Shown here in pieces: positions 1 through 8,026 of a DNA stretch of 64,000 nucleotides; position 1 is the stretch's first letter; each line of letters opens with the position of its first letter. This stretch comes from Sphingomonas sp. PAMC 26605 (lineage in GTDB: Bacteria > Pseudomonadota > Alphaproteobacteria > Sphingomonadales > Sphingomonadaceae), in the NCBI RefSeq assembly GCF_000241485.1, contig NZ_JH584241.1, positions 3,278,210-3,342,209 of the forward strand. The letters are read 5' to 3'. The position numbers and the translations under genes were made by a program. Below the pieces are notes generated by a model. That model was given only the letters and a program-made list of their open reading frames with translations, was not told the DNA's origin and ran no database searches.

Positions 1-2
1 CG

Positions 3-188
3 GCGAGTGTTTCGGTGTTTTGGTTCACGCTCGCCCCGGCGTTGCCGCGGATCATCTCCCTGCTGCGCGACGGCGTCGACCCGATGGCGACGCGCGCGCC
101 GGCCTGGATCGTCAGTGAGCCGCGTCTTCGGGCGCGGGTGCGGACGGTGTCGGCAGTGGCCCGCCCGACGCTGCGCGCAGCCGCTTGA
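3..188 (+). CDS. 3' end of an unidentified gene, cut by the window edge
   Basis: One plus-strand frame is open from the first bases of the window and ends with TGA at 186-188. Its codons favour G or C at the third position as the real genes here do. It starts with a hydrophobic stretch (SVSVFWFTLAPALPRIISLL), followed by an Arg-rich tail of about 35 residues. The start lies outside the window. It would run convergently into the 3' end of pssA and overlap it by about 77 bases, which is unusual. The family cannot be told from 61 residues; the C-terminus of a membrane protein is possible, and so is a non-coding shadow. Confidence 0.35.
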   Translation, partial: ASVSVFWFTLAPALPRIISLLRDGVDPMATRAPAWIVSEPRLRARVRTVSAVARPTLRAAA

Positions 189-927
189 TCCTTGCATAGG
201 CGGCGATGCTGAACGGCACCGTCGCCAGATAGGCCGCGCACAGGAATGTCAGCGTGTGCCAGGGCGCGGAGATCAGCGCCGCGCCGAGCATCACCACCAC
301 CGCGATCGCCTCGAAGCGGATATTGGTGCGCAGCTTGAGCGAAGACCAACTGAAGGTGGCGACGCTCGACACCATCAGTAGCGCCATCAACGCGACCCAA
401 GGTCCGACGATGAATGGCGAGCGCCACAGATTGAGCCCGGTCCAGAACCACAGATAGAGCGGCAGCATCGCGAGCCCGGCGCCGACCGGCGCGGGTGCGC
501 CGGTAAGAAAGCCCGCCGATTTATGCGGCTGCTCGGCGACATCGATCCCGGCATTGAATCGCGCCAACCGCAGCGCGCAGAAAACCGCGAACACCAAAGC
601 GACGAGCCAGCCGAAGCGCGGCACTTCCTTTAGCGACCAGAGATACAGGATCAGCGCCGGCGACACGCCGAACGAAATCGCGTCGGAGAGCGAGTCGAGC
701 TCGGCGCCGAAGCGGCTTTCCCCGCGCACCATCCGCGCGATGCGGCCGTCGATCCCGTCGAGCACGCTGGCGATCATCACCATCAGCACCGCGGTTTCCC
801 ACTGCCCAGAAATCGCGAAGCGGATCCCGGTCAGGCCCGAACACAGCGCCAATGCGGTGACGGCGTTGGGCGCGACCGCGCGCAGCGGAAGTCCACGGGT
901 CGGCATTCGCCGTGTCGGCGACCTCAT
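112..927 (-). CDS. pssA: CDP-diacylglycerol--serine O-phosphatidyltransferase
   Basis: This inner-membrane enzyme makes phosphatidylserine from CDP-diacylglycerol and serine, the step before Psd in phosphatidylethanolamine synthesis. The 271-residue protein carries the CDP-alcohol phosphatidyltransferase signature at about residues 57-82: DGIDGRIAR, then G, D and D at the usual spacing (D57, D60, G61, A64-R65, G74, D78, D82). Several hydrophobic helices follow. I chose the ATG at 927, giving a start at MRSPTRRMP. An upstream start at 1041 would add 38 non-conserved residues and overlap psd. The gene lies 58 bases downstream of psd on the same strand, so the two form a phospholipid operon, as in many alphaproteobacteria. 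Confidence 0.93.
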   Translation of the reverse strand: MRSPTRRMPTRGLPLRAVAPNAVTALALCSGLTGIRFAISGQWETAVLMVMIASVLDGIDGRIARMVRGESRFGAELDSLSDAISFGVSPALILYLWSLKEVPRFGWLVALVFAVFCALRLARFNAGIDVAEQPHKSAGFLTGAPAPVGAGLAMLPLYLWFWTGLNLWRSPFIVGPWVALMALLMVSSVATFSWSSLKLRTNIRFEAIAVVVMLGAALISAPWHTLTFLCAAYLATVPFSIAAYARIKRLRAASGGPLPTPSAPAPEDAAH

Positions 928-985
928 GCCGCAAAGCTCGCCTGGGCCGGGGTCGATCGAACGTGCAACCGAATCGTACGGAGCC

Positions 986-1714
986 TCACTGCGCGATCCC
1001 GCTCGCAACCGTTCCGCCGACGCGCCCGAGAATCGTTTCACCCGCGACGCTGCGCTGGCCGAGCACCACCTGGCAGGCGCAATCGTCGGGCAGGAAGACG
1101 TCGAGCCGGCTGCCGAAGCGGATCAGCCCGATCCGTTGGCCCGCCGCAACCATATCGCCCGGCTTGACGAACGGCACGATTCGCCGCGCGAGCAGCCCGG
1201 CGATCTGCGTAAAGCCGATCCGCCGACCATCGCGCCCCTCGACCACGAGATGCTGGCGTTCATTGTCCTCGCTCGCCTTGTCGAGCTCGGCGTTCACGAA
1301 CTTGCCCGAAATGTAGACGACCTGCTTGACCGTCCCCGCGATCGGCGTCCGGTTGATGTGGACGTCGAACACCGACATGAAGACCGACACTCGGATCAAG
1401 GGCGCATCGCCCAGCCCGTTCGGCCCCGCAAGCTCGCGTGGCACCGGCACGCGCTCGATCATCGAGACGAGTCCGTCGGCGGGTGAAATGATCAGCCCGT
1501 CACCCGATGGCGTGACGCGCACCGGATCGCGGAAGAACAAGGCGACCCACAACGCCAGCCCGAGCAACGGCCAGGTCAAGACGGGCACGAAGAGCCACGC
1601 AAGAAAGGCGATCAGCAGCGCGATCGCGACATATTTGCGGCCTTCGGGGTGCAGGTCGGGCACTCGCCATTTGACGGCTTCGGCGGGCGGGTTCGGCTTG
1701 TCGTTGGATATCAT
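986..1714 (-). CDS. psd: Phosphatidylserine decarboxylase proenzyme
   Basis: Psd decarboxylates phosphatidylserine to phosphatidylethanolamine at the inner membrane. The 242-residue product matches the short alphaproteobacterial type. It has two adjacent hydrophobic segments near the N-terminus (about 25-60), the motif FFRDPVR and the conserved stretch [12 protein letters not shown]. The C-terminal [11 protein letters not shown] contains the Gly-Ser pair at which the proenzyme cleaves itself, the Ser becoming the pyruvoyl group. The ATG at 1714 ([10 protein letters not shown]) is preferred over a start 36 bases upstream that adds only a Gly/Ser-rich stub. pssA follows on the same strand, so together they provide both steps from CDP-diacylglycerol to phosphatidylethanolamine. 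Confidence 0.93.
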   Translation of the reverse strand: MISNDKPNPPAEAVKWRVPDLHPEGRKYVAIALLIAFLAWLFVPVLTWPLLGLALWVALFFRDPVRVTPSGDGLIISPADGLVSMIERVPVPRELAGPNGLGDAPLIRVSVFMSVFDVHINRTPIAGTVKQVVYISGKFVNAELDKASEDNERQHLVVEGRDGRRIGFTQIAGLLARRIVPFVKPGDMVAAGQRIGLIRFGSRLDVFLPDDCACQVVLGQRSVAGETILGRVGGTVASGIAQ

Positions 1715-1874
1715 GCGCGAAACTGTAGCCGACCCCCCTCCCCGCGACAATCGCCAACCCGAGCGGCAGTCGCGGTCGGCCGAGCCGGCGTCCGTCGCGA
1801 CACGCGGCGCGGGTTGATCAGCGCGCGCCTTGCTCCTAGACGCTCCCCAAACCTCCCTTCAGGAAAGAGCGGAA

Positions 1875-3098
1875 ATGGCCAAGATCAAGGTAAAGACGCC
1901 CGTCGTGGAAATCGATGGCGACGAGATGACGCGGATCATCTGGCAGTGGATCCGCGAGCGCCTGATCCTCCCCTATCTCGACATCGATCTCGAATATTAC
2001 GACCTCGGCATGATGAGCCGCGACAATACCGACGACAAGATCACCGTCGACAGCGCGCGTGCGATCCAGAAATACGGCGTCGGCGTGAAGTGCGCGACGA
2101 TCACCCCTGACGAGCAGCGCGTCGAGGAATTCGGCCTCAAGAAGATGTGGAAGTCGCCCAACGGCACGATCCGCAACATCCTCGGCGGCACGATCTTCCG
2201 CGAGCCGATCGTGATCAAGAACGTCCCCCGCCTGATCCCGGGCTGGACGCACCCGATCGTCGTTGGCCGCCACGCCTTCGGCGACCAGTATCGCGCGACC
2301 GACTTCCTCGTCCCCGGCCCCGGCAAGCTGCGGATGGTGTTCGAGGGCGACGACGGCAAGGTCATCGACCAGGAAGTCTTCCAGTTCCCGAGCCCCGGCG
2401 TCGCGATGGCGATGTACAATCTCGACGATTCGATCCGCGATTTCGCCCGCGCCTCGATGCATTACGGCCTCAACCTGAAGTGGCCGGTGTATTTGTCGAC
2501 CAAGAACACGATCCTCAAGGCCTATGACGGCCGCTTCAAGGACCTCTTCGCCGAGGTGTTCGAGGCCGAGTTCAAGGACAAGTTCAAGGAAGCGGGCATC
2601 GTCTACGAGCATCGCCTGATCGACGACATGGTCGCATCGGCGCTCAAGTGGCACGGCGAGTTCGTCTGGGCGTGCAAGAACTATGACGGCGACGTTCAGT
2701 CGGACCAGGTTGCACAGGGCTTCGGCTCGCTCGGCCTGATGACCTCGGTGCTGCTGACCCCGGATGGCAAGACCGTCGAGGCGGAAGCCGCACACGGCAC
2801 CGTCACGCGCCACTTCCGCCAGCACGAGCAGGGCAAGGCGACCTCGACCAACCCGATCGCGTCGATCTTCGCCTGGACCGGCGGCCTCAAGTATCGCGGC
2901 AAGTTCGACGGTACGCCCGAGGTGACCAAGTTCGCCGAGACGCTCGAGCGCGTCTGCATCAAGACGGTCGAGGACGGTCACATGACCAAGGATCTCGCGC
3001 TGTTGATCGGCCCGGAACAGCCGTGGATGACGACCGAGCAATTCTTCGAGCAGGTCCGCGTCAACCTCGAAGCCAAGATGGGCGAGATCACCGGCTGA
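1875..3098 (+). CDS. icd: NADP-dependent isocitrate dehydrogenase
   Basis: This TCA-cycle enzyme converts isocitrate to 2-oxoglutarate and CO2 and makes NADPH. The 407-residue protein belongs to the eukaryote-like homodimeric subfamily, not the E. coli Icd type. The substrate loop [13 protein letters not shown] lies near residue 95, and the metal and substrate residues are visible in [13 protein letters not shown] and NYDGDVQSD. The ATG at 1875 ([10 protein letters not shown]) follows the purine-rich AGGAAAGAGCGG and agrees with the usual N-terminus; an open stretch upstream is not used. The gene stands alone and is followed by a hairpin with a T run that should terminate it. Confidence 0.96.
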   Translation: MAKIKVKTPVVEIDGDEMTRIIWQWIRERLILPYLDIDLEYYDLGMMSRDNTDDKITVDSARAIQKYGVGVKCATITPDEQRVEEFGLKKMWKSPNGTIRNILGGTIFREPIVIKNVPRLIPGWTHPIVVGRHAFGDQYRATDFLVPGPGKLRMVFEGDDGKVIDQEVFQFPSPGVAMAMYNLDDSIRDFARASMHYGLNLKWPVYLSTKNTILKAYDGRFKDLFAEVFEAEFKDKFKEAGIVYEHRLIDDMVASALKWHGEFVWACKNYDGDVQSDQVAQGFGSLGLMTSVLLTPDGKTVEAEAAHGTVTRHFRQHEQGKATSTNPIASIFAWTGGLKYRGKFDGTPEVTKFAETLERVCIKTVEDGHMTKDLALLIGPEQPWMTTEQFFEQVRVNLEAKMGEITG

Positions 3099-3105
3099 GG
3101 CGCAA

Positions 3106-3235
3106 TCCTCCCCCGCAAGGGGGGCACGCGCAGCGGGACGGAGGGGGCGGGGGCGCGGCGCTCTGTTGCGGAGGTGCCGCTTCCTCCCCCTCCGTCGCCT
3201 TCGGCGCCACCTCCCCCTGGCGGGGGAGGATTTTT
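3106..3235. repeat. Long imperfect inverted repeat between icd and the monooxygenase gene
   Basis: The two ends of this element are near-complementary: TCCTCCCCCGCAAGGGGGG on the left and CCTCCCCCTGGCGGGGGAGGA on the right. An inner pair (GGACGGAGGGGG and CCCCCTCCGTCG) also matches. It occupies the whole gap between two convergent genes. Similar arrangements recur at 36073, 39181, 53833 and 55484, so this is one member of a dispersed family of long palindromes. Confidence 0.75.
3210..3235 (+). terminator. Rho-independent terminator of icd
   Basis: The right arm of the repeat forms an 8-base-pair stem (CCTCCCCC/GGGGGAGG) with a TGGC loop. It is followed by A and then TTTTT, which gives a standard intrinsic terminator for transcription from icd. 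It ends four bases before the last codon of the convergent monooxygenase gene. Confidence 0.65.
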
Positions 3236-3238
3236 CGG

Positions 3239-4435
3239 CTACCCCTCGGGCGACCGCACATGCTCCGGCCGGAGGCCGAGCCCGATCAATCGGGCCGGGA
3301 GCCGCCTGAGCAGCGGCAGATGATCGAGCAGCTGCGCCGCTAGCGGCGGCTGGGTCACCGGCGCCGAGCTCGCCAGCAACGGTGCGATCACGCGGTCCTG
3401 CACCAGGAGTTGCGCCTCCTGCGTCACCCTTGCGGGTCCCTTTCGCCGTCGCTCGACCCGTTCGAGCAGCGGATCGGGATCAGCGCCCGCCGCCATCGGC
3501 CCCGCCAGCACGTTCGCCGCCGCGACCCCATCCTGGACCGCCAGATTGATCCCGATCCCGCCGATCGGCGACATCGCGTGCGCCGCATCGCCGATCACCA
3601 GCAACCCCGGCCGATGCCAGCGCTCGAGCCGGTCGACGCTCACGCTCAGCAACTTCACCGCGTCCCAATCCGGTAGCGCCGCATCCACGCCCGCCGTTTC
3701 CGGCCCGACCGCGCGGACGCGTTCGCGAAACGCGGCTATCCCCTCGCCGCGGATCTGGTCGGCCGCGCCCTTCGCGAAGACGAAGGCGCATTGCCAATAA
3801 GCACCGCGGTCGATCAGCACGAAGATCCGGCCGCGGTCGAACACCCCCATCGACGCGTTGTCGGGCGCTTCGGTCTTCGGCAGGCGGAACCAGAAGACGT
3901 CCATCGGTGCCCCGACCGTGGTCAGCGGCAGCCCGGCCCGAAAATGCGAATCCCGGCCATCGCACGCGAGCACGAGCCGCGCTTCGATCGCGTCGCCATC
4001 GCCCGTCCGCACGCCGACCACGCGCCCGCCAGCTTCGATCGGCCCGACAGCGCGGCAATTCCGCCGCAGCGCGAAGCCCGGATACCGCCCCGCCGCCGCC
4101 GCGACGAAATCGAGAAACTCCCATTGCGGCATCAACGCGATGTAGGGCGCGGGTACGGGCAGATGCGTGAAATCGACGAGCTCGAGCTGCTCACCAGCAA
4201 TCCGCGCACCGAGCATGCGCAACTTCTGATGCGGACGCGCGAGCAGCGCATCGAGCAATCCGAGCTCGGCGAAGATCCGCAGTGTCGAAGGATGCACCGT
4301 GTCCCCACGGAAATCGCGGAGGAAGTCGCCATGTTTTTCGAGCACCACCGTCTGCAATCCGGCACGGGCGAACAACAGCCCGGCGACCAGCCCGGCCGGC
4401 CCACCGCCGACAATCACCACATCCACGTCACGCAT
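3239..4435 (-). CDS. FAD-dependent monooxygenase of the aromatic hydroxylase (PHBH-like) family
   Basis: The 398-residue protein has the three FAD signatures of class A flavoprotein monooxygenases: VVIVGGGPAGL at residues 7-16, the DG motif (CDGRDSHF, about 158-165), and the GD motif (VIGDAAHAMSP, about 280-290). Such enzymes hydroxylate aromatic or similar small molecules using NAD(P)H and O2. The substrate cannot be read from the sequence. There is no export signal, so it should be cytoplasmic. It starts at the ATG at 4435, only 38 bases from the start of the divergent antiporter gene, so the two must share a very compact control region. It is not a UbiH look-alike by context, since no ubiquinone gene is nearby. 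Confidence 0.8.
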   Translation of the reverse strand: MRDVDVVIVGGGPAGLVAGLLFARAGLQTVVLEKHGDFLRDFRGDTVHPSTLRIFAELGLLDALLARPHQKLRMLGARIAGEQLELVDFTHLPVPAPYIALMPQWEFLDFVAAAAGRYPGFALRRNCRAVGPIEAGGRVVGVRTGDGDAIEARLVLACDGRDSHFRAGLPLTTVGAPMDVFWFRLPKTEAPDNASMGVFDRGRIFVLIDRGAYWQCAFVFAKGAADQIRGEGIAAFRERVRAVGPETAGVDAALPDWDAVKLLSVSVDRLERWHRPGLLVIGDAAHAMSPIGGIGINLAVQDGVAAANVLAGPMAAGADPDPLLERVERRRKGPARVTQEAQLLVQDRVIAPLLASSAPVTQPPLAAQLLDHLPLLRRLPARLIGLGLRPEHVRSPEG

Positions 4436-4473
4436 CGGCTGACAAAGCGTCTTCGAGCTGGTCTAACAGTGAC

Positions 4474-6264
4474 ATGGCATCCCCCCTTCTCTCTTCCGGT
4501 TTCAGCGACGCGCTCGTCATTCTCGGCGCAGCGGGACTGGTCATCCCGGCCTTCGCCCGCGCGAAGATCAGCCCCGTTATCGGTTTCATCCTGGTCGGCC
4601 TGCTCGTCGGGCCGTTCGGGCTCGGCGCGCTCGTCACGAGCTACCCCTGGTTGTACCACATCACCATCTCCGATCCGCATGCGATCGAACCCTTCGCCGA
4701 ATTCGGCATCGTGTTGCTGCTGTTCTCGATCGGGCTCGAATTGTCGTTCAAGCGGCTTTGGTCGATGCGCCAATTGGTGTTCGGAACGGGCGCGGCGCAG
4801 CTGATCGCATCGGGCATCATCCTCGGCACGGGGTTGCATCTGCTGCTGGGCCTTAACTGGACGGGGTCGATGGCGCTCGGCATCGCGCTCGCGCTGTCGT
4901 CGACCGCGCTTGTCCTGCCGATCGCGGGGACCGCAAGCCCGGTCGGGCGCACCGCCTTTGCGATGCTGCTGTTCGAGGATCTGGCGCTCGTCCCGATCAT
5001 CTTCGTGCTGGGTGCGCTCGGCCCGATGGCGGCGGCGGCGGGATGGTCGGGGTTCGCGAAGGTCGGCGGCCTTGCGGTGCTGACCGTCGCGATCCTGTTC
5101 GTCGGCGGACGGCTGCTGCTCCCGCGGCTGTTCGCCCAGGCGGCGCGGACCAAGAGCCCAGAGCTCTTCCTCGCCGCCTCGCTGCTCGTCGTCATCGCGG
5201 CGAGCCTTGCCACCACCGCGGCGGGCCTGTCGCCGATCGTCGGTGCGCTGATCGCCGGGCTGCTGATCGCCGAAACCGACTATCACAGCGAGGTCGAAGT
5301 GATGACCGCGCCGTTCAAGGGGCTCGCGCTCGGGGTGTTCCTGATTACCGTCGGGATGAGCGTCGATATCGGCGCGATCCTCGCCGACTGGAGCCGCTAC
5401 CTGCTCGGCATCGCCGCGGTCGTCGCGATCAAGGCGGTGGTGACCTTCGGCCTGCTGCGGCTGTCGGGAATCCGCGGCGGGGTCGCCGCCGAGACCGGCG
5501 TGTTGATGGGCAGCCCGTCCGAGACGACGCTGATCGTGCTCGGTGCGGCGAGCCAGGCGCAGCTGCTCGCGCCCGGGCTTGCGAGCTTCTGGCAGACCGT
5601 GACCGCGATCGGCCTGACGATCACGCCGCTGCTGGCGATGCTCGGCAAGCGCGCGGCGAAACGGATTGAGCAACGCGCCGATACGCTGCCCGAGGCCGAG
5701 ATTTCGCCCGAGGGACCAGGTACCGTGGTGATCGGCTTCGGCCGCGTCGGGCGGATGGTGTGCGACATGCTCGCGGTCCACGGCCAGCCCTATGTCGCGG
5801 TCGAGGCCGATATCGACGCGGTCACCGCTGCGCGCGCCGAAGGCTATCCGGTGATCTTCGGCGACGTGGTGCGTCCCGAGCTGGTCGACCGGCTCAACCT
5901 GGGGCGCGCCAAGGCGCTGATCCTGACGATGAACGATCCCGTGCTGAGCATCTCGATGACTCGGCGCGTCCGCGGCTGGGTGCCCGATCTCCCGATCATC
6001 GTCCGCGCGCGCGACACGGCGCATGCCGCGCAGCTCTACAAGGCGGGCGCGAGCGATGCGGTGCCCGAGACGCTCGAAAGCTCGCTGCAACTCGCCGAGG
6101 CGGTGCTGACCGATCTCGGCGTCGCGGTCGGGCCGGTGATCGCGTCGATCCACGAAAAGCGCGACGAACTGCGGCAGGAGATCAAGGCCGCAGCCGAGAT
6201 GGAGGTCGTCCCACGGCTCAAGCGCGTTCGCAGCGGGGTTCGCACCGAAGGAACGATGAGCTGA
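4474..6264 (+). CDS. Kef-type monovalent cation:proton antiporter (CPA2 family) with TrkA-N domain
   Basis: This 596-residue membrane protein has an N-terminal Na+/H+ exchanger domain of about twelve hydrophobic helices (residues 1-395). It includes the CPA2-like segments EFGIVLLLFSIGLELS and LLFEDLALVPI. A cytoplasmic nucleotide-binding domain follows from about residue 416, with the Rossmann motif VVIGFGRVGRM. KefB/KefC proteins with this layout exchange K+ for H+ and are gated by a ligand bound to the TrkA-N domain. The ion and ligand here are inferred, and no KefF/KefG-type ancillary gene is next to it. The ATG at 4474 (MASPLLSSG) fits the hydrophobic start; a longer upstream frame would overlap the divergent monooxygenase gene. 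Confidence 0.85.
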   Translation: MASPLLSSGFSDALVILGAAGLVIPAFARAKISPVIGFILVGLLVGPFGLGALVTSYPWLYHITISDPHAIEPFAEFGIVLLLFSIGLELSFKRLWSMRQLVFGTGAAQLIASGIILGTGLHLLLGLNWTGSMALGIALALSSTALVLPIAGTASPVGRTAFAMLLFEDLALVPIIFVLGALGPMAAAAGWSGFAKVGGLAVLTVAILFVGGRLLLPRLFAQAARTKSPELFLAASLLVVIAASLATTAAGLSPIVGALIAGLLIAETDYHSEVEVMTAPFKGLALGVFLITVGMSVDIGAILADWSRYLLGIAAVVAIKAVVTFGLLRLSGIRGGVAAETGVLMGSPSETTLIVLGAASQAQLLAPGLASFWQTVTAIGLTITPLLAMLGKRAAKRIEQRADTLPEAEISPEGPGTVVIGFGRVGRMVCDMLAVHGQPYVAVEADIDAVTAARAEGYPVIFGDVVRPELVDRLNLGRAKALILTMNDPVLSISMTRRVRGWVPDLPIIVRARDTAHAAQLYKAGASDAVPETLESSLQLAEAVLTDLGVAVGPVIASIHEKRDELRQEIKAAAEMEVVPRLKRVRSGVRTEGTMS

Positions 6265-6649
6265 GGGCGCATCGCCGCTTTCCCCGGAAACAAGGTCCGA
6301 AACGCTGCAATGACATCTGCTCGATAAGGCATGCGCGCGCGATAATTCTTCAGGGTATCTCCGTAACGTAGCGCTGACTCTTGCGCGCGCGCGGGCGTAT
6401 CGTGCCCCGGGCTCGCGCCGACCGTCATCCGGGTCGGTCCGGAACTGCCGCAACCGGCTTTGACGACACCGACCACGAGTGCGACCAAGAGCGGCGCCAC
6501 CGGTCGCACTGTCGAAACCATCCCCGATCGAACCGAACCCGCGGTGGACCCGGCCGCTGCTGCGACGGTCGTGGTGGGACCTTCCGGCGGCCCGCCGTGC
6601 TGCGCGCGTGATCGCGTCATCGCTTCATCATCGCTCAGGAGGGGGTAAC
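6265..6649. other. Gap of 385 bases before the M4 protease gene, with an open frame lacking a clear start
   Basis: No well-supported gene lies here, but one plus-strand frame is open from after a TAA at 6364 to a TAA at 6646, just before the protease ATG. It reads as a Pro/Thr/Ala-rich chain with coding-like third positions. It has only a weak possible start (TTG at 6460) and its end coincides with the ribosome binding site of the next gene. It may be a small protein, a decayed gene or leader DNA. The promoter of the protease unit should lie in this stretch; I could not pick a convincing -35/-10 pair. Confidence 0.4.
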
Positions 6650-7696
6650 ATGGCTTGTCGTTGCTGCATCATTCCGGACGACGTGCTGCTCCGGTTCGCA
6701 TCCGATCCCGACCTATCCGACGAAACCCGCCAGGCGCTGCATCACACCGCCGCGCTCAGCGACCAGATCCGCGCGCTGCGCCAGCAGAACGCGGCGCTGA
6801 CGCTGGCCGCGATCCAGCTCCCGATCGCGAAGGGCGCGAGCAACGCGGCGCTCCCGCAAGCGCTTCCCGCGGCGCATATCTTCGATTGTCATCATACGAT
6901 GACGCTGCCGGGCGCGCAGGTGGCCAATCCGGGCTCGTCCACCACTGGAACGATCAAGCGCGCCTATGGCGAGTCCGAAAACGTCGCGAAATTCTATTGG
7001 GATATCTTCCAGCGCGATTCGATCGACGGCAACCACATGACGCTGGTCTCCTCGGTCCATTACGGCGTGAAGTATAACAACGCCTTCTGGAACGGCGCCC
7101 AGATGACCTATGGCGATGGCGACGGCCAGATCTTCCTCGACTTTACGCGCGGCAACGACGTGATCTGCCACGAACTCACCCACGGCGTCACGCAACACAG
7201 TCTCGGTCTCGCTTATTCGGGCGAAGCGGGCGGGCTCAACGAAAGCATGTCCGACGTGTTCGGCTCGATGTTCCGGCAATGGGAAAAGCGGCAGGACGTT
7301 CATCAGGCCGACTGGCTGATCGGCGCCGACATCATGGGGCCGCTCGCGCATAAGAAAGGCTTTACCGGCCTGCGCGACATGGCCGCGCCCGACAGCGCCC
7401 ACGCCATGGCACCGCAGCCCGCCCATTACTATCCCGGCATCGGCAATCTCGACCCGCATAGCTCGAGCGGACCGCCCAATCTCGCTTTCTACAAGGCCGC
7501 GAAGGCGATCGGCGGGCATTCCTGGGAAAAGGCGGGCAAGATATGGTACAGGGCGCTGACGACGGCACCCGCGACGCCGAACATGAAAATGGCGCAATTT
7601 GCTGCGCGCACCCGGACTTCCGCGAAGAGCTTGTTTCCCGATGACGCTTCGATCCATACTGCTGTCGACAACGCTTGGACTGCTATCGGCTTGTGA
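6650..7696 (+). CDS. Protealysin-like M4 (thermolysin family) zinc metalloprotease
   Basis: The 348-residue enzyme has the full thermolysin-type active site: HELTHGVT with zinc ligands H174 and H178 and catalytic E175, the third zinc ligand E198 in GGLNESMSD, and a proton-donor His at about 270 in DPHSSSG. It starts after AGGAGGGGG at the ATG at 6650. Residues 7-17 (IIPDDVLLRFA) match the short PPL-type propeptide known from protealysin. There is no secretory signal peptide, also a protealysin feature; such proteases mature by removing the propeptide and are found inside cells or leave by unclear routes. The N-terminal cluster MACRCC is Cys-rich. The inhibitor gene overlaps its 3' end, so enzyme and inhibitor are made together. 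Confidence 0.9.
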   Translation: MACRCCIIPDDVLLRFASDPDLSDETRQALHHTAALSDQIRALRQQNAALTLAAIQLPIAKGASNAALPQALPAAHIFDCHHTMTLPGAQVANPGSSTTGTIKRAYGESENVAKFYWDIFQRDSIDGNHMTLVSSVHYGVKYNNAFWNGAQMTYGDGDGQIFLDFTRGNDVICHELTHGVTQHSLGLAYSGEAGGLNESMSDVFGSMFRQWEKRQDVHQADWLIGADIMGPLAHKKGFTGLRDMAAPDSAHAMAPQPAHYYPGIGNLDPHSSSGPPNLAFYKAAKAIGGHSWEKAGKIWYRALTTAPATPNMKMAQFAARTRTSAKSLFPDDASIHTAVDNAWTAIGL

Positions 7697-8009
7697 TCCG
7701 GGCCAAGCGGCGGTCGTTCCAACAAAGGCTGTCGCTATGCGCGAGATCACGATCGAGGCGTTTGGCGGGTTCGTCGGCGCGGGTGGGCCGGGAAGCCATG
7801 TCCACCAACGCGGCAAGATCGCCTGGTCCGCTTTGTCTTCGGCCGACCAGGCGGCGCTCGAGCGGCTGTTCGCCGCGCGGGCGAAGGTCAACGCCAATCT
7901 CTATTACCGGCTGACGCGGACCGGCGACGGCGCGACCGAGACGGTCGATGCGCTCCCCGATCAGGTACCGGCCGCACTGCTGGCGAGCGTGCAGAGCACG
8001 CTCGACTGA
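7641..8009 (+). CDS. Emfourin-like inhibitor of the neighbouring M4 protease, probable lipoprotein
   Basis: The C-terminal 90 residues match the pattern I know for emfourin, the protealysin inhibitor coded next to protealysin in Serratia: an ITIEAFGGFVG strand, a GKIAW-LSSAD-LERLF block, then YRLTR, VPAALL and a final helix. Two starts are possible. The ATG at 7641 gives 122 residues, with a hydrophobic signal and a lipobox (LLSAC), and overlaps the protease gene by 56 bases. The ATG at 7737, preceded by AAAGG, gives a 91-residue cytoplasmic protein without a signal. The lipobox is convincing enough that I annotate the long form. If correct, the inhibitor sits on a membrane facing the periplasm. 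The family call is from memory of the pattern, not from a search. Confidence 0.7.
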   Translation: MTLRSILLSTTLGLLSACDPGQAAVVPTKAVAMREITIEAFGGFVGAGGPGSHVHQRGKIAWSALSSADQAALERLFAARAKVNANLYYRLTRTGDGATETVDALPDQVPAALLASVQSTLD

Positions 8010-8026
8010 GATCCAGCGCGGGGGTG

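Noticed and set aside
7..381. A plus-strand frame at the window start
   Set aside because: It is antisense to pssA and Arg/Cys-rich; another frame ending at 188 has the better codon pattern for the partial gene.
4414..6453. A 679-codon minus-strand open frame
   Set aside because: Shadow of the Kef-type antiporter gene; the antiporter has clear membrane helices and a TrkA-N motif.
6036..6620. Minus-strand frame with a lipobox-like stretch (VVKAGC)
   Set aside because: Most of it is antisense to the antiporter gene and the codon pattern is poor; the lipobox is likely chance.
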